From positions 186,001 through 250,000 of the forward strand of contig JANQKZ010000035.1 in assembly GCA_028280845.1 (NCBI GenBank): a stretch of 64,000 nucleotides of DNA, in the 5' to 3' direction. The position numbers and the translations under genes were made by a program. Numbering within the stretch: position 1 is the first letter of the stretch; the number at the start of each line of letters is the position of its first letter. Of this stretch, positions 44,787-53,122 are shown in pieces. The notes beneath the pieces were generated by a model, which was not told the DNA's origin, searched no databases, and saw only the letters and a list, made by a program, of their open reading frames with translations. Source of the stretch: Opitutales bacterium (GTDB lineage: Bacteria > Verrucomicrobiota > Verrucomicrobiia > Opitutales > JABSRG01).

Positions 44787-45503
44787 ATGGATGCATTAAT
44801 ATTCGATTGCGATGGTGTCCTTGTAGATACGGAACGCGACGGGCACCGGGTCGCCTTTAATCAGGCATTCAGCCGGCAGGGGCTCGAGGTCGAGTGGGAC
44901 GAAGAGCTCTACGGCGAGTTGCTTCAGGTTGGCGGTGGAAAGGAACGCATGCGCTCGTACTTCAGTAAGGCAGGTTGGCCGACCCATGTGACGGACAGGG
45001 ATGCGTTTATCCAACAATTACATGCCAGCAAAACCTCAATGTTTCTGGACTTAATCCAGGCTGGAAGACTTCCGCTTCGGCCGGGAGTAGCACGAATAAT
45101 CGATGAAGCGATCACGGCGGGTGTTCCCATCGCGGTTTGTTCCACTTCAAATGAACGTGCGGTCCAGGGCATTGTCGACGTCCTGTTGGGCGAGGTGAGA
45201 AGCCAACAGATCCAGGTATTCGCAGGAGATATGGCTAAGCGAAAAAAGCCGGACCCGGAGATCTACCATCTGGCCACTTCCTCGATGAATTTAAACCCTG
45301 GACAATGTATGGTCGTAGAGGATAGCCGCAATGGTTTGCTGGCGGCGGTGAGGGCGGGGATGCGATGCCTGGTAACCCTGAGCACCTACACTGGAGGGGA
45401 AGACTTTAGCGAGGCGGACCTGGTCATCCCTTCTCTCGATGATTTTAATGGCCATGCCCTGACCTTAGAAGATATTCTGACCCGCCTTCCAGCGATGCCA
45501 TAA
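44787..45503 (+). CDS. HAD-family sugar phosphatase, CbbY-like
   Basis: The ATG at 44787 starts 1 bp after the aldolase stop and gives 238 residues. The nucleophile and acid/base aspartates are Asp7 and Asp9 (FDCDGVLVDTE). The cap carries a VGGGKERM segment like that of CbbY-type xylulose-bisphosphate phosphatases. Later motifs CSTSNE, AKRKKPDPEIY and VVEDSRNG complete the HAD set. It should dephosphorylate or isomerise a sugar phosphate connected with the aldolase. CbbY resemblance is by motif only, and there is no other Calvin-cycle gene here. Confidence 0.85.
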   Translation: MDALIFDCDGVLVDTERDGHRVAFNQAFSRQGLEVEWDEELYGELLQVGGGKERMRSYFSKAGWPTHVTDRDAFIQQLHASKTSMFLDLIQAGRLPLRPGVARIIDEAITAGVPIAVCSTSNERAVQGIVDVLLGEVRSQQIQVFAGDMAKRKKPDPEIYHLATSSMNLNPGQCMVVEDSRNGLLAAVRAGMRCLVTLSTYTGGEDFSEADLVIPSLDDFNGHALTLEDILTRLPAMP

Positions 45504-45545
45504 CCCTAGCTTTCGACTTGTCCTTGTATCGAACCCCAGCCCCTG

Positions 45546-46181
45546 ATGAGCGAACTGACCCTTAACGATGTAGAAACCATTGTCGATACCATGGCACAAG
45601 TTGCCCTGGACAATGAGAAATATTTCTCTGAACTGGATGGCCTGTGTGGCGATGGAGATTTTGGTACCTCCCTGGCAGGAGGGTTCAAGGCCATGCGTGA
45701 GCAATGGCAGGACCTCGACCGCACCACCCTCACGGCGTTCCTGATGAAGTGCGGGATGATTATAACCAGCAAGGTGGGCGGGTGCTCCGGTCCGCTATGG
45801 GGCACCGCTTTTATGCGGGCCGGATCCATCTTGAAAGGCAAGGATGGTATATCTTTTGACGATGTGGCCGCGCTCTCCCAGGCCGCCCAGGAAGGGATGA
45901 TGGCCCGTGGTGGCGCCCAGCTGGGAGACAAGACGCTTCTCGATGCGATGCATCCGGCAACGGAAGCCCTGGTTTCTGCAGGCAATCAAGGGGCCAGCTG
46001 GAGCCAGGCCTTCGGTGCGGCGGCCAGGGCATCCGGTGAAGCAACGGAAACGGCGAAGTCCTGGGTGGCGAAGCGAGGCCGTCAGAGTTTTACCGGGGAC
46101 CGCAGCAAAGACACCTTAGATCCCGGGATGGTGGCGGTCACCACCATTCTCGAAGCGGTGGCAAGTCGTTTTTCCTCCTGA
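45546..46181 (+). CDS. dhaL: dihydroxyacetone kinase subunit DhaL-type
   Basis: These 211 residues are the ATP/ADP-binding half of dihydroxyacetone-type kinases. The metal- and nucleotide-binding segments are intact: CGDGDFGTSLAGG, GGCSGPLWGTAFMRAG, GGAQLGDKTLLDAMHPA, and a C-terminal AKRGR...DPG segment that supports the nucleotide. It precedes the DhaK gene by 40 bp. No DhaM phosphotransferase subunit is in the window, so the phosphoryl donor may be ATP, as in two-part tetrose or ketose kinases of this family. The substrate may be dihydroxyacetone or a related short ketose. Confidence 0.9.
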   Translation: MSELTLNDVETIVDTMAQVALDNEKYFSELDGLCGDGDFGTSLAGGFKAMREQWQDLDRTTLTAFLMKCGMIITSKVGGCSGPLWGTAFMRAGSILKGKDGISFDDVAALSQAAQEGMMARGGAQLGDKTLLDAMHPATEALVSAGNQGASWSQAFGAAARASGEATETAKSWVAKRGRQSFTGDRSKDTLDPGMVAVTTILEAVASRFSS

Positions 46182-46221
46182 TATTCTTTTACTCATTCAA
46201 ACGTTAACCCCGTCCACTCCA

Positions 46222-47217
46222 ATGAAAAAATACGTCAACGATCCTGAACATTTTGTTTCCGAAATGATGGAGGGCCTGGTTCTCGCCAACCCGGATACCC
46301 TTCGCTGGAAAAAAGAACATAATATCATATATCGCGCCGATGCCCCGAGGGATGACAAGGTGTCGATCATACAAGGGTCCGGCAGCGGGCATGAACCCGC
46401 TCACATCATGGCTGTGGGAAAGGGAATGCTGGATGCCGCAGTTCCCGGCAACGTGTTTGCCGCTCCCCCCATGGACTATATTGTGGAATGTTTTCGCCTG
46501 ATGAACACCCCCAAGGGCATTTTACACCTGGTCAACAATTACCAGGGGGACCGTATGGGGTGGGAAATGGCCCGCGAAATGGCAGAGGCTGAAGACATTC
46601 GAACCGAGTTGGTTGTGGTTAATGATGATGTGGCCGTAGAAGACAGCACCTATACGGTGGGACGCCGTGGAGTGGCCGGAAACTTTTTTGTGATTAAAGC
46701 GGCCGGGGCCGCCTCTGAGCAGGGAGCCGGATTGGATGAGCTGGTGCGTATAGCCAGCAAGGTGAATGATCAAGTGCGGACCATGGGAATGGCTTTGACG
46801 GGTTGTACCCCTCCGGCGAAAGGAGAGCCGATCTTTACCCTGGCCGATGATGAGGTGGAGATGGGTGTAGGGATCCATGGGGAACCCGGGCGCCGCCGGG
46901 ACAAGATGAAACAGGCAGACGCCTTTGTAGAAGAGCTCTTTGAGGCGGTGTCCCAGGACATTCCCTTTGAGAAAGGGGACCGGGTAGGTCTCATGATCAA
47001 TGGGCTGGGTGGGACGCCCATCAGCGAACTCTATCTGCTTTATCGCAAAGCAGCCCTGCTGTGTCAGGACCGGGGATTCGAGGTCATTCAAAACTATGTC
47101 GGAGAGTATTGTACTTCGCTGGAGATGGCTGGTTTCTCCCTGACTCTGGTCCGTCTGGATGATGAATTGGAACAGTTGATGAAAGCGCCAGCCGAGGTGC
47201 CGATCCGGGTCTTTTGA
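46222..47217 (+). CDS. dhaK: dihydroxyacetone kinase subunit DhaK-type
   Basis: These 331 residues form the substrate-binding subunit that holds the ketose as a hemiaminal on histidine. Residues are conserved: GSGSGHEPAH (His57), NNYQGDRMGW (Asp110) and MGVGIHGEPGR (His219, the covalent site). It forms the kinase with DhaL encoded just upstream and supplies DHAP or a tetrulose phosphate. Together with the aldolase and HAD gene it makes a four-gene plus-strand operon with a lipoprotein gene after it. The start lacks a Shine-Dalgarno sequence, like most here. Confidence 0.92.
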   Translation: MKKYVNDPEHFVSEMMEGLVLANPDTLRWKKEHNIIYRADAPRDDKVSIIQGSGSGHEPAHIMAVGKGMLDAAVPGNVFAAPPMDYIVECFRLMNTPKGILHLVNNYQGDRMGWEMAREMAEAEDIRTELVVVNDDVAVEDSTYTVGRRGVAGNFFVIKAAGAASEQGAGLDELVRIASKVNDQVRTMGMALTGCTPPAKGEPIFTLADDEVEMGVGIHGEPGRRRDKMKQADAFVEELFEAVSQDIPFEKGDRVGLMINGLGGTPISELYLLYRKAALLCQDRGFEVIQNYVGEYCTSLEMAGFSLTLVRLDDELEQLMKAPAEVPIRVF

Positions 47218-47258
47218 ATCCGATTGAATCCGGCTGGTCTAACCATTAGATTTACGGG

Positions 47259-48017
47259 ATGACTCGATTCCTCCCCCGTGGATTTGTTGCAAGGGTTCCT
47301 GCATGGATGTCAGGGGTAGCCGGCTTCCTTCTCGTGGGATGCCAAACGACCGATTCGACCTGGACTCCAATAGCAGGGCATGGGCAACGTATCAGTCAAA
47401 TCGATCCGAATACCTCTCCTTTTCTTGTATCGGAGGGGGACGCAACCCGGGTGGCGGTGGAGCTGAGGCCCGTCGAACCGGGGATCTTTGAATTGAAACT
47501 GGTGCTGGAAAACCAGTTGTCGAACCCCGTTGCATTCGGTCCCTCGGAGATTGAAGTGGAGGCAGCCGGTTCCGCGATTCCTCTCGTCCTGGAACTGGAG
47601 GAATGCTGGCAGGTTGTTGAGCGCCGGATGCAGCAGGAAATGGATGGATTAATCGACAACGCCCAGCAATCCAGGAACCGGGCCTCCTCTGACCGACAGG
47701 GCATGTTGACGAGTTCGCCGGAAACCCATGGAACCGGTCCTGGCAGCGACTATCGGACCAATCGGCCCATGAATGACAATATTGGCTTTGGCCAAACCGA
47801 AGACAGCATCCGGCAAGGGATTGCGTTAGTGCAACAGCGCTATGCCCGAGAGGCAGAGCGCCTGGAGCGGGTGTATTTGCAGGAAGGCTACCTGGAGACC
47901 GGCGGCCTGGCAGAGGCGGTGGTGTGGATTGCCATAGCAGAAGATTTCATGCCGCCCCTCACGGTTTACCTCTATGTGGGGCCGGATACTCACTCCATTC
48001 AATTCAGGCCGAACTAG
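47259..48017 (+). CDS. lipoprotein of unknown function
   Basis: A 252-residue protein with a lipobox LLVGC at Cys28 and no Asp at position +2, so outer-membrane sorting is possible. The mature part has a beta-rich segment (VAVELRPVEPGIFELKLVLENQ), a low-complexity middle and a helical stretch near IRQGIALVQQRYAREAERL. I do not recognise the family. It follows DhaK after 41 bp and converges with the next gene. Its coding signal (lipobox, length, codon use) is convincing but no role is suggested. Confidence 0.7.
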   Translation: MTRFLPRGFVARVPAWMSGVAGFLLVGCQTTDSTWTPIAGHGQRISQIDPNTSPFLVSEGDATRVAVELRPVEPGIFELKLVLENQLSNPVAFGPSEIEVEAAGSAIPLVLELEECWQVVERRMQQEMDGLIDNAQQSRNRASSDRQGMLTSSPETHGTGPGSDYRTNRPMNDNIGFGQTEDSIRQGIALVQQRYAREAERLERVYLQEGYLETGGLAEAVVWIAIAEDFMPPLTVYLYVGPDTHSIQFRPN

Positions 48018-48039
48018 ACCTGAATCTTGGCAAAGGGCG

Positions 48040-49281
48040 TTATCCAATAGTGAAGCGCTGAGCATCCTGTTGGATGGCCTTTTCATTCACCTCGAGGCCG
48101 AGGCCGGGGCCATCCCAGATGTATCCCATCCCGTCTTTGACAGTGATCTTATTGTGGAAATATTTCCAAAGCTCGCTGTGCCGCCGATTTCCAGGGTGTT
48201 CCTGGGGGCGGTGAGCCGTCCGGCAACTGACTACATAGTGGAAGTGGGCTGCGCAAAGTAAGGTAGGCCGGGCATTGTGGACTGAAATGGGCAAGTCGAA
48301 GGTTTCGGCGAGAGCGGCCACTTTCTTTCCTTCGGTAATCCCCGCCAGCTTGCTTACATCCGGATTGAGCAGATTGGCTTTTCCTTTCAGAATCAGGTCG
48401 CGAAACATCCACTTGGTGTATTCGTGTTCCCCCCCGGCGATGAACATGTCGAGGGCATCCGAAACCTGGGCGAGGGAATCGTAATGGTAGGCCGCCACGG
48501 GTTCCTCGAAGACGGTCACATTGAATTCTTCCGCCATTCGGCGACCGTTTAAAATAGCACGAGCCGGAGAATACCCATTGTTGGCGTCCACGTAGAGGGG
48601 AATGCCGTCTCCGATTGCCTCCCGAACCGCTCGCGTGCAGGGAATACAGGGATCGTCTGCGGGATCCTGATTTTCTTCACGAATTCCCAAGCGCAATTTG
48701 ATGGCTTTAAACCCTTCCCCCACCAGTTCTTCGGCGTAATCCGCACATTCTTTCGGAGTCCGATACTGACCACCACCCTTGCTTCGGCTGAAGGATCCAT
48801 AGAGTGGAATTTCGCTGCGAAACTTCCCGCCGATTAACTTGTAAACAGGAACTCCCAGCAATTTCCCCCGAAGGTCCCACAGGGCGCAGTCGACCCCGGC
48901 CAATGCTTGGGAGCCCAGGCCTCCGGGACCAATTTCATCGATTTCATGGAGGCACCTGGACCAGGCCGGTTCGGCATCAAACACGTCCATGCCTTCGAGC
49001 AATGGTTTCAGGTATGAGAAGACCACGGCGGCAACCAGTTCGTCCCCATCGTGCCCACATTCTCCCCATCCACTGGTTCCGTCATCTGCGATGACCTGAG
49101 CGTAAATGGCTTTTGGAACAGAGTAGGCTCGTACTGCTTTGATTTTTGCCCGGCCAAGCTCTTTGGAGAGAGCCGGGTCGGTCTCTTGCTGAGCAGCCTG
49201 AGCTGACTGGGCCGTGGCGGCCCCGGCAATTCCGAAGCCTGCAGGAAGGAGTGATTTACCTAGAAAGGAACGTCTGTTCAT
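48040..49281 (-). CDS. exported enolase-superfamily protein 3
   Basis: The start at 49281 gives MNRRSFLGKSLLPAGFGIAG, a twin-arginine-like signal ending in AQSAQA. A longer frame would run through the operator-like site upstream. The 413 residues carry Lys195-x-Arg197 (KLRLG, so Arg replaces the second Lys), Asp232 (YVDANNG), Glu259 (VFEEP), Glu285 (GGEHEY) and His335 (SVHNARPT). The K-x-R variation and the His environment set it apart from the other exported members. An operator-like sequence lies 72 bp upstream. It is probably periplasmic and acts on a sugar acid. Confidence 0.85.
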   Translation of the reverse strand: MNRRSFLGKSLLPAGFGIAGAATAQSAQAAQQETDPALSKELGRAKIKAVRAYSVPKAIYAQVIADDGTSGWGECGHDGDELVAAVVFSYLKPLLEGMDVFDAEPAWSRCLHEIDEIGPGGLGSQALAGVDCALWDLRGKLLGVPVYKLIGGKFRSEIPLYGSFSRSKGGGQYRTPKECADYAEELVGEGFKAIKLRLGIREENQDPADDPCIPCTRAVREAIGDGIPLYVDANNGYSPARAILNGRRMAEEFNVTVFEEPVAAYHYDSLAQVSDALDMFIAGGEHEYTKWMFRDLILKGKANLLNPDVSKLAGITEGKKVAALAETFDLPISVHNARPTLLCAAHFHYVVSCRTAHRPQEHPGNRRHSELWKYFHNKITVKDGMGYIWDGPGLGLEVNEKAIQQDAQRFTIG

Positions 49282-49352
49282 GGATGAAGTCGTAGGGTTG
49301 AAGGTAGAGCCAAGGGTAGGGCAGCCCCCAGACAAAGCCGTCTTCTTTGTCG

Positions 49353-49366
49353 GTCAAATGGTTGAA
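49353..49366. promoter_or_regulatory. LacI-type operator candidate, site 2
   Basis: GTCAAATGGTTGAA differs from the TCAAC-n2-GTTGA core at one base and lies 72 bp upstream of the exported enolase-superfamily gene at 48040-49281. It lies just past the 3' end of the LacI gene. Confidence 0.4.
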
Positions 49367-49408
49367 TGGGGCCGTGCTCAGATTTTGAAAACACGCTTTG
49401 GGGCGCGT

Positions 49409-50488
49409 CTACAGGACACAGTGGGGTTTGATTCCGGCCACTTCCAATTGATCGGCATCGGCCCCCAATGGCCTTGGCCTCAGGGTATTCCCCTCGACCC
49501 AACACCCGTCTACCAGGTGGCGTTTGGCGATTGAGGGGATACCTCGCTCATTGCGGTGCAACATATCGACGACGAAGTCTACCGCCATCTGTCCGAGTTC
49601 AAACGCATTCTTGGTCGTGCCGGTCAGTCCATCTTCCACAGGCCCGAGGCAGTGATTGGCCAAACCGATATCGTCCGGGACGGAATACCCGAGTTGCTCG
49701 AGGGCCAGGCGCGGTTGTTTGCTCCGGGTCACGAGCACATCCGGCTTATGGGTTTCCAGCCAGGTGGCGAATTCGCTGATTTCAAAGTCACTGAAGAGGT
49801 AGGGAGGAATTTTTTCTATGTAGGGATTGCCGAATTGCTCGGTTAAGAACGCTCCCAACCAGTGATTCTCAAACCGCACGACGCTGGGCAGGGTCTCGAC
49901 CAGGGCCGGCCGCCGGTAGCCGCGAAGAAAGGTTTCCCGCAGCACGACGGAAATGTTCCGATATTCATTGGGGGCCACCATGTGAAGTTTCGGTTTCTGG
50001 ACCGAATATCCCAAGCAAACGGGAGCAAAATGTTCCCAATTCAGATTAATCAAACGGGGCTTCTCACTATGAGGAAGGAGTAGACCCACGATCCCCCGGT
50101 GATACAGAATATTACTCATCCGGTTATCGGTCATTCCCTCTTCATTCACCCAAAACTTTTCTATGCGATATCCGCGTTCCTCGGCCCGGTTTTTGGCGCC
50201 TTTGTAGTACTCAGGATAGTTAGATGAGTCTTTTCCCCACTCCTTGTCCTCGCTGGTAATCAGCCAGGCGAGGCAGGTGATATTCTGGCTGGGACGTTTC
50301 TCACTCCGGTAGGCAGTTAGTGCTGCTAAAAAGGGATCTGGTCGGTAACCAAGAGTCTCGGCTATTGTTTGAATTTTTTTACGTTTATCGGACGATATTT
50401 TTGGATTGTTCCGAAGGGCCAGGGACACTGTGGAGTAGTGGCAACCTGCCTTTTCCGCGATGTCGCGGATCGTAGGTCTTCTTTCCAT
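49409..50488 (-). CDS. LacI-family transcriptional regulator
   Basis: A 359-residue regulator. The N-terminal helix-turn-helix with TIRDIAEKAGCHYSTVSLAL and the hinge helix region ETLGYRPDPFLAAL are diagnostic. The remaining sequence is the two-lobed periplasmic-binding-protein-like sensor (VGLLLPHS, FLRGYRRPALVET, DDIGLANHCL). It is divergent from a dehydrogenase gene, with a perfect 14-bp palindrome 103 bp before its own ATG and 48 bp before the neighbour's. Similar palindromes occur upstream of other sugar-acid genes in this region, so it probably represses a small regulon. The inducer is unknown. Confidence 0.92.
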   Translation of the reverse strand: MERRPTIRDIAEKAGCHYSTVSLALRNNPKISSDKRKKIQTIAETLGYRPDPFLAALTAYRSEKRPSQNITCLAWLITSEDKEWGKDSSNYPEYYKGAKNRAEERGYRIEKFWVNEEGMTDNRMSNILYHRGIVGLLLPHSEKPRLINLNWEHFAPVCLGYSVQKPKLHMVAPNEYRNISVVLRETFLRGYRRPALVETLPSVVRFENHWLGAFLTEQFGNPYIEKIPPYLFSDFEISEFATWLETHKPDVLVTRSKQPRLALEQLGYSVPDDIGLANHCLGPVEDGLTGTTKNAFELGQMAVDFVVDMLHRNERGIPSIAKRHLVDGCWVEGNTLRPRPLGADADQLEVAGIKPHCVL

Positions 50489-50590
50489 ATGAAGCTATTG
50501 ATCAGGGGTATTCTTCAAGGCGACCTGCCTTGATTTAGGGGTAATGGAATCTTTATGTATACCTTCATTCAACAATCTAGCTCAACAAAA

Positions 50591-50604
50591 TTCAACATGT
50601 TGAA
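50591..50604. promoter_or_regulatory. LacI-type operator candidate, site 3
   Basis: TTCAACATGTTGAA is a perfect palindrome in the LacI/dehydrogenase intergenic region, 48 bp before the dehydrogenase ATG. Further TCAACA half-sites lie just upstream. It is the best candidate for autoregulation by the LacI protein. Confidence 0.7.
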
Positions 50605-50652
50605 AAGGCGGCCCCTTTGCCCCTAAAGGGATAGGGCTACAGTGGTTTATCG

Positions 50653-51708
50653 ATGAAGCCCCCCTTAACAATCGCGCTCTATCCAGGAGATGGAATAGGA
50701 AAAGATGTCACGGCTGCTGCCTTTGAAGTGGTCCAAGCTGTGGAGACGCACACTGAGGGGTTAGCTGTGGAAGGGACCTGGTTGGATTGGGGATGTGACT
50801 ACTATAAATCCCATGGAAGGGTCGCCCCCGTTGATTTCCTGGAACAGTTAAGGCCATTTGATGCGGTGTTCCTGGGAGCCGTAGGCTGGCCTGAACAATT
50901 ACCCGACCATGTCACCCTGGAACCCCTTATCCAGATGCGGCAGAGCTTTGATCTCTACGCCTGTGTTCGGCCCGCTCGGACCTTTCCCGGGGTGCCCACT
51001 CCCCTGAAGGATGACCGAGCCCTGGATCTGATTGTCCTGCGGGAAAACTCGGAAGGCGAATATGTGAACGCAGGGGGGTGTTTTCACCCTGGTGCTCCGG
51101 AGGAAGCCGCCTTGCAAACGGCTCTGCATACGCGCAAAGGCGTGACTCGAATTCTGGAATATGGGTTCATCCTGGCCAAGGGCCGGCGAAAAAAAATTAC
51201 CCTGATCACAAAGTCGAATGCTCAACGGTATGGCTATGTCCTGTGGGAAGAATTATTTTATGCGATGGCGGAGGAGCATCCCGAGGTCGAAGTGGACCGG
51301 ATACACATCGATGCGGCAACCCTCCACATGGTTCGGGATCCGGGGCGGTTTGATGTGATTGTAGGTTCGAACCTTTTTGGAGACATCCTTTCCGATTTGA
51401 GCGGTGCGATTACCGGGAGTCTTGGGCTGAATCCATCCGCCAATTTGAACCCGGGCGCGAGCGTGCCCTCGTTGTTTGAGCCCGTCCACGGCTCCGCACC
51501 GGATATTGCCGGCAAGGGGATTGCCAATCCGACCGGGGCGATCCTGTCTGCGGCGGATATGCTTCGATTCCTGGGCTATCCTGAACCGGCGGAGCGGGTT
51601 GCCTCAGCGGTGGAAAAGGCTTACACCGACGGATGCAGGACCCCCGATGTTGGGGGGACGCTGAGCACCGAGGCATTCACCCTTGAGGTGGTTCGCCGTC
51701 TGTCCTGA
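50653..51708 (+). CDS. D-malate/tartrate-type dehydrogenase (isocitrate/isopropylmalate family)
   Basis: These 351 residues belong to the beta-decarboxylating dehydrogenases. Segments seen are YPGDGIGKDV, LRENSEGEY, KSNAQRYGYVLWEE, the metal-binding DILSDLSGAITGSLG and EPVHGSAPDIAGKGIANPTG. The loop LRENSEGEYVNAGG is of the tartrate/D-malate type rather than the isocitrate type, and no leucine genes are nearby. It would oxidise a 2-hydroxy-dicarboxylate with NAD and Mg or Mn in the cytoplasm. Placement beside the LacI gene with a shared operator makes it part of the sugar-acid regulon. Preference among malate, tartrate and isopropylmalate is inferred. Confidence 0.88.
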   Translation: MKPPLTIALYPGDGIGKDVTAAAFEVVQAVETHTEGLAVEGTWLDWGCDYYKSHGRVAPVDFLEQLRPFDAVFLGAVGWPEQLPDHVTLEPLIQMRQSFDLYACVRPARTFPGVPTPLKDDRALDLIVLRENSEGEYVNAGGCFHPGAPEEAALQTALHTRKGVTRILEYGFILAKGRRKKITLITKSNAQRYGYVLWEELFYAMAEEHPEVEVDRIHIDAATLHMVRDPGRFDVIVGSNLFGDILSDLSGAITGSLGLNPSANLNPGASVPSLFEPVHGSAPDIAGKGIANPTGAILSAADMLRFLGYPEPAERVASAVEKAYTDGCRTPDVGGTLSTEAFTLEVVRRLS

Positions 51709-51717
51709 ATGGGATTC

Positions 51718-51734
51718 TAGAGCAATGTGCTCTA
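51718..51734 (+). terminator. possible hairpin after the dehydrogenase gene
   Basis: TAGAGCA-ATG-TGCTCTA is a perfect 7-bp dyad 10 bp after the dehydrogenase stop. There is no T-run, so it may slow rather than end transcription. The rest of the 160-bp gap to the WD40-like gene shows no further feature. Confidence 0.35.
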
Positions 51735-51868
51735 AATCTACGGGGCCAGGATGCTGTGAGCGTCAGCCAGGTCCCCGGTGAGGGAAAGCACTTCAACAGT
51801 GTGACCCTTTAGGGCTTTGGGCATGCCGGCTCTCTTTTCTAGCCTGGTGGTCCTTTCCCGCATTCAAC

Positions 51869-52984
51869 ATGGTCCGTACGTTCTTTGTCTTCACCACCCT
51901 GATTGGCATTCTCTTTGCCCCGCCAACGCTGATATCCCAGGAAACGGAACTGGGAAACCCGTCCCTGCTGCTGCTCTGGACCCGGGCCGGAGACCTGAAT
52001 GGTGAGGCCGGGGCAGTAGAAAGTGCCGAGTTTGGACCGGAGGGAAAGACCATTGTGTCTGGCTCCAAATATGACAACCGGGTGGTCATGTGGAGGACCG
52101 ACGATGGCCACCGGCTATGGGCTCAGGAAGTTTCCGATGAGGTGGAGCGGGCGGCCTACGCCCCGACCGGCGAATATGTTGTTTCTACCGGCGAGGATGA
52201 GGCGTTGACCCTTTGGCGCGCAGAAGACGGAAGCTTTGTGAAACGGGTTAAACTGGACGCCCCGGTAGACGGAATGGAGTTCTCCCCAATGGGGGATATT
52301 CTGGTCACTGGAAAGGAAGGCGGGCGGGTGCAGAAGTGGAGCTTTCCCGAGATGGAACTCCTGGCGAGTGTGGAGCACGGCGATACGGTTAATACCGTGA
52401 CCTTCAGCCGGGACGGCTCGGTGGTGTATACGGGTGGAACGGATGAGCCGGCCACCGTGAAAGCCTGGCGGACCCGGGATATGTCCCTTCTTAAAACGTA
52501 TAGGGTTCCCGAACCCGGGGCAGGGGTCATCAGTGTGCGCCTGTCACCGGACGGCAAATTTGTGGCGGCGGGTTTGCAGCTGGGCTGGTTGGGTGTCTGG
52601 GAGGTCGAGTCCGGTGAGCTGGTTCGCTGCTGGAATGTAAACGGAAGAAAAGTCGAGGCCGTGGATTGGTCTCCGGACGGGCACTACCTGGTCCACGCCG
52701 GGATTGATCCCTATATCTACATAGTGCGGTTTTCTGATCTATATAATGTCAGAGTTCCATTTATCTTCCGGGTGACCGCGGGCAACACCGAGTATTTGGA
52801 CTTTTCGCCCAACGGCGCTTTTCTTACCAGCGGACACGAGGATGGCATGGTCCGCTTATGGATGTGGCGCTCAGGCGACCCGGATGTCCATATCAAGCAT
52901 CATCGGCGGCTCCAACAGGATCAGAAAAAACGGGCAGAGGAGCGCCGGGCCCGGGATGGGACGGATAGTGACGATCGTCTGTAA
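51869..52984 (+). CDS. exported WD40-like beta-propeller protein A
   Basis: 371 residues with a signal peptide (FFVFTTLIGILFAPPTLISQ) followed by about seven WD40-like blades. Characteristic strand motifs recur: TIVSGSKYDNRVVMWRT, YVVSTGEDEALTLWRA, LVTGKEGGRVQKW and FLTSGHEDGMVRLWMW. The C-terminus is a charged helix. Propellers of this kind act as protein interaction or sensing platforms; no catalytic residues are seen. Two paralogues lie at 54155-55264 and 55277-56416. Its role in the sugar-acid cluster is unknown. Confidence 0.8.
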   Translation: MVRTFFVFTTLIGILFAPPTLISQETELGNPSLLLLWTRAGDLNGEAGAVESAEFGPEGKTIVSGSKYDNRVVMWRTDDGHRLWAQEVSDEVERAAYAPTGEYVVSTGEDEALTLWRAEDGSFVKRVKLDAPVDGMEFSPMGDILVTGKEGGRVQKWSFPEMELLASVEHGDTVNTVTFSRDGSVVYTGGTDEPATVKAWRTRDMSLLKTYRVPEPGAGVISVRLSPDGKFVAAGLQLGWLGVWEVESGELVRCWNVNGRKVEAVDWSPDGHYLVHAGIDPYIYIVRFSDLYNVRVPFIFRVTAGNTEYLDFSPNGAFLTSGHEDGMVRLWMWRSGDPDVHIKHHRRLQQDQKKRAEERRARDGTDSDDRL

Positions 52985-53000
52985 CAGCCTATGGACCGGG

Positions 53001-53055
53001 GGAAGAGCCTCGTGGCTCGGCGCAGCCCCAGGCGAAGACGAATTTGGGCTCAATA
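53001..53055 (+). repeat. dispersed intergenic repeat, copy 1
   Basis: Begins GGAAGAGCCTCGTGGCTCGG and shares the pattern GAAGAGCCTC-n-TG-n-CTCGG-n-G-n-AGCCC and a distal GGCTC with copies 2 and 3. It is the most divergent of the three. It lies in the gap before the GarR-like gene, in the same orientation as copy 2. Confidence 0.55.
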
Positions 53056-53122
53056 TTGCGCTCGACCACCCGGTTCCTTCAGGATGTCGTCTATAATCTA
53101 TCAATCTCAATAGTACCAAATC

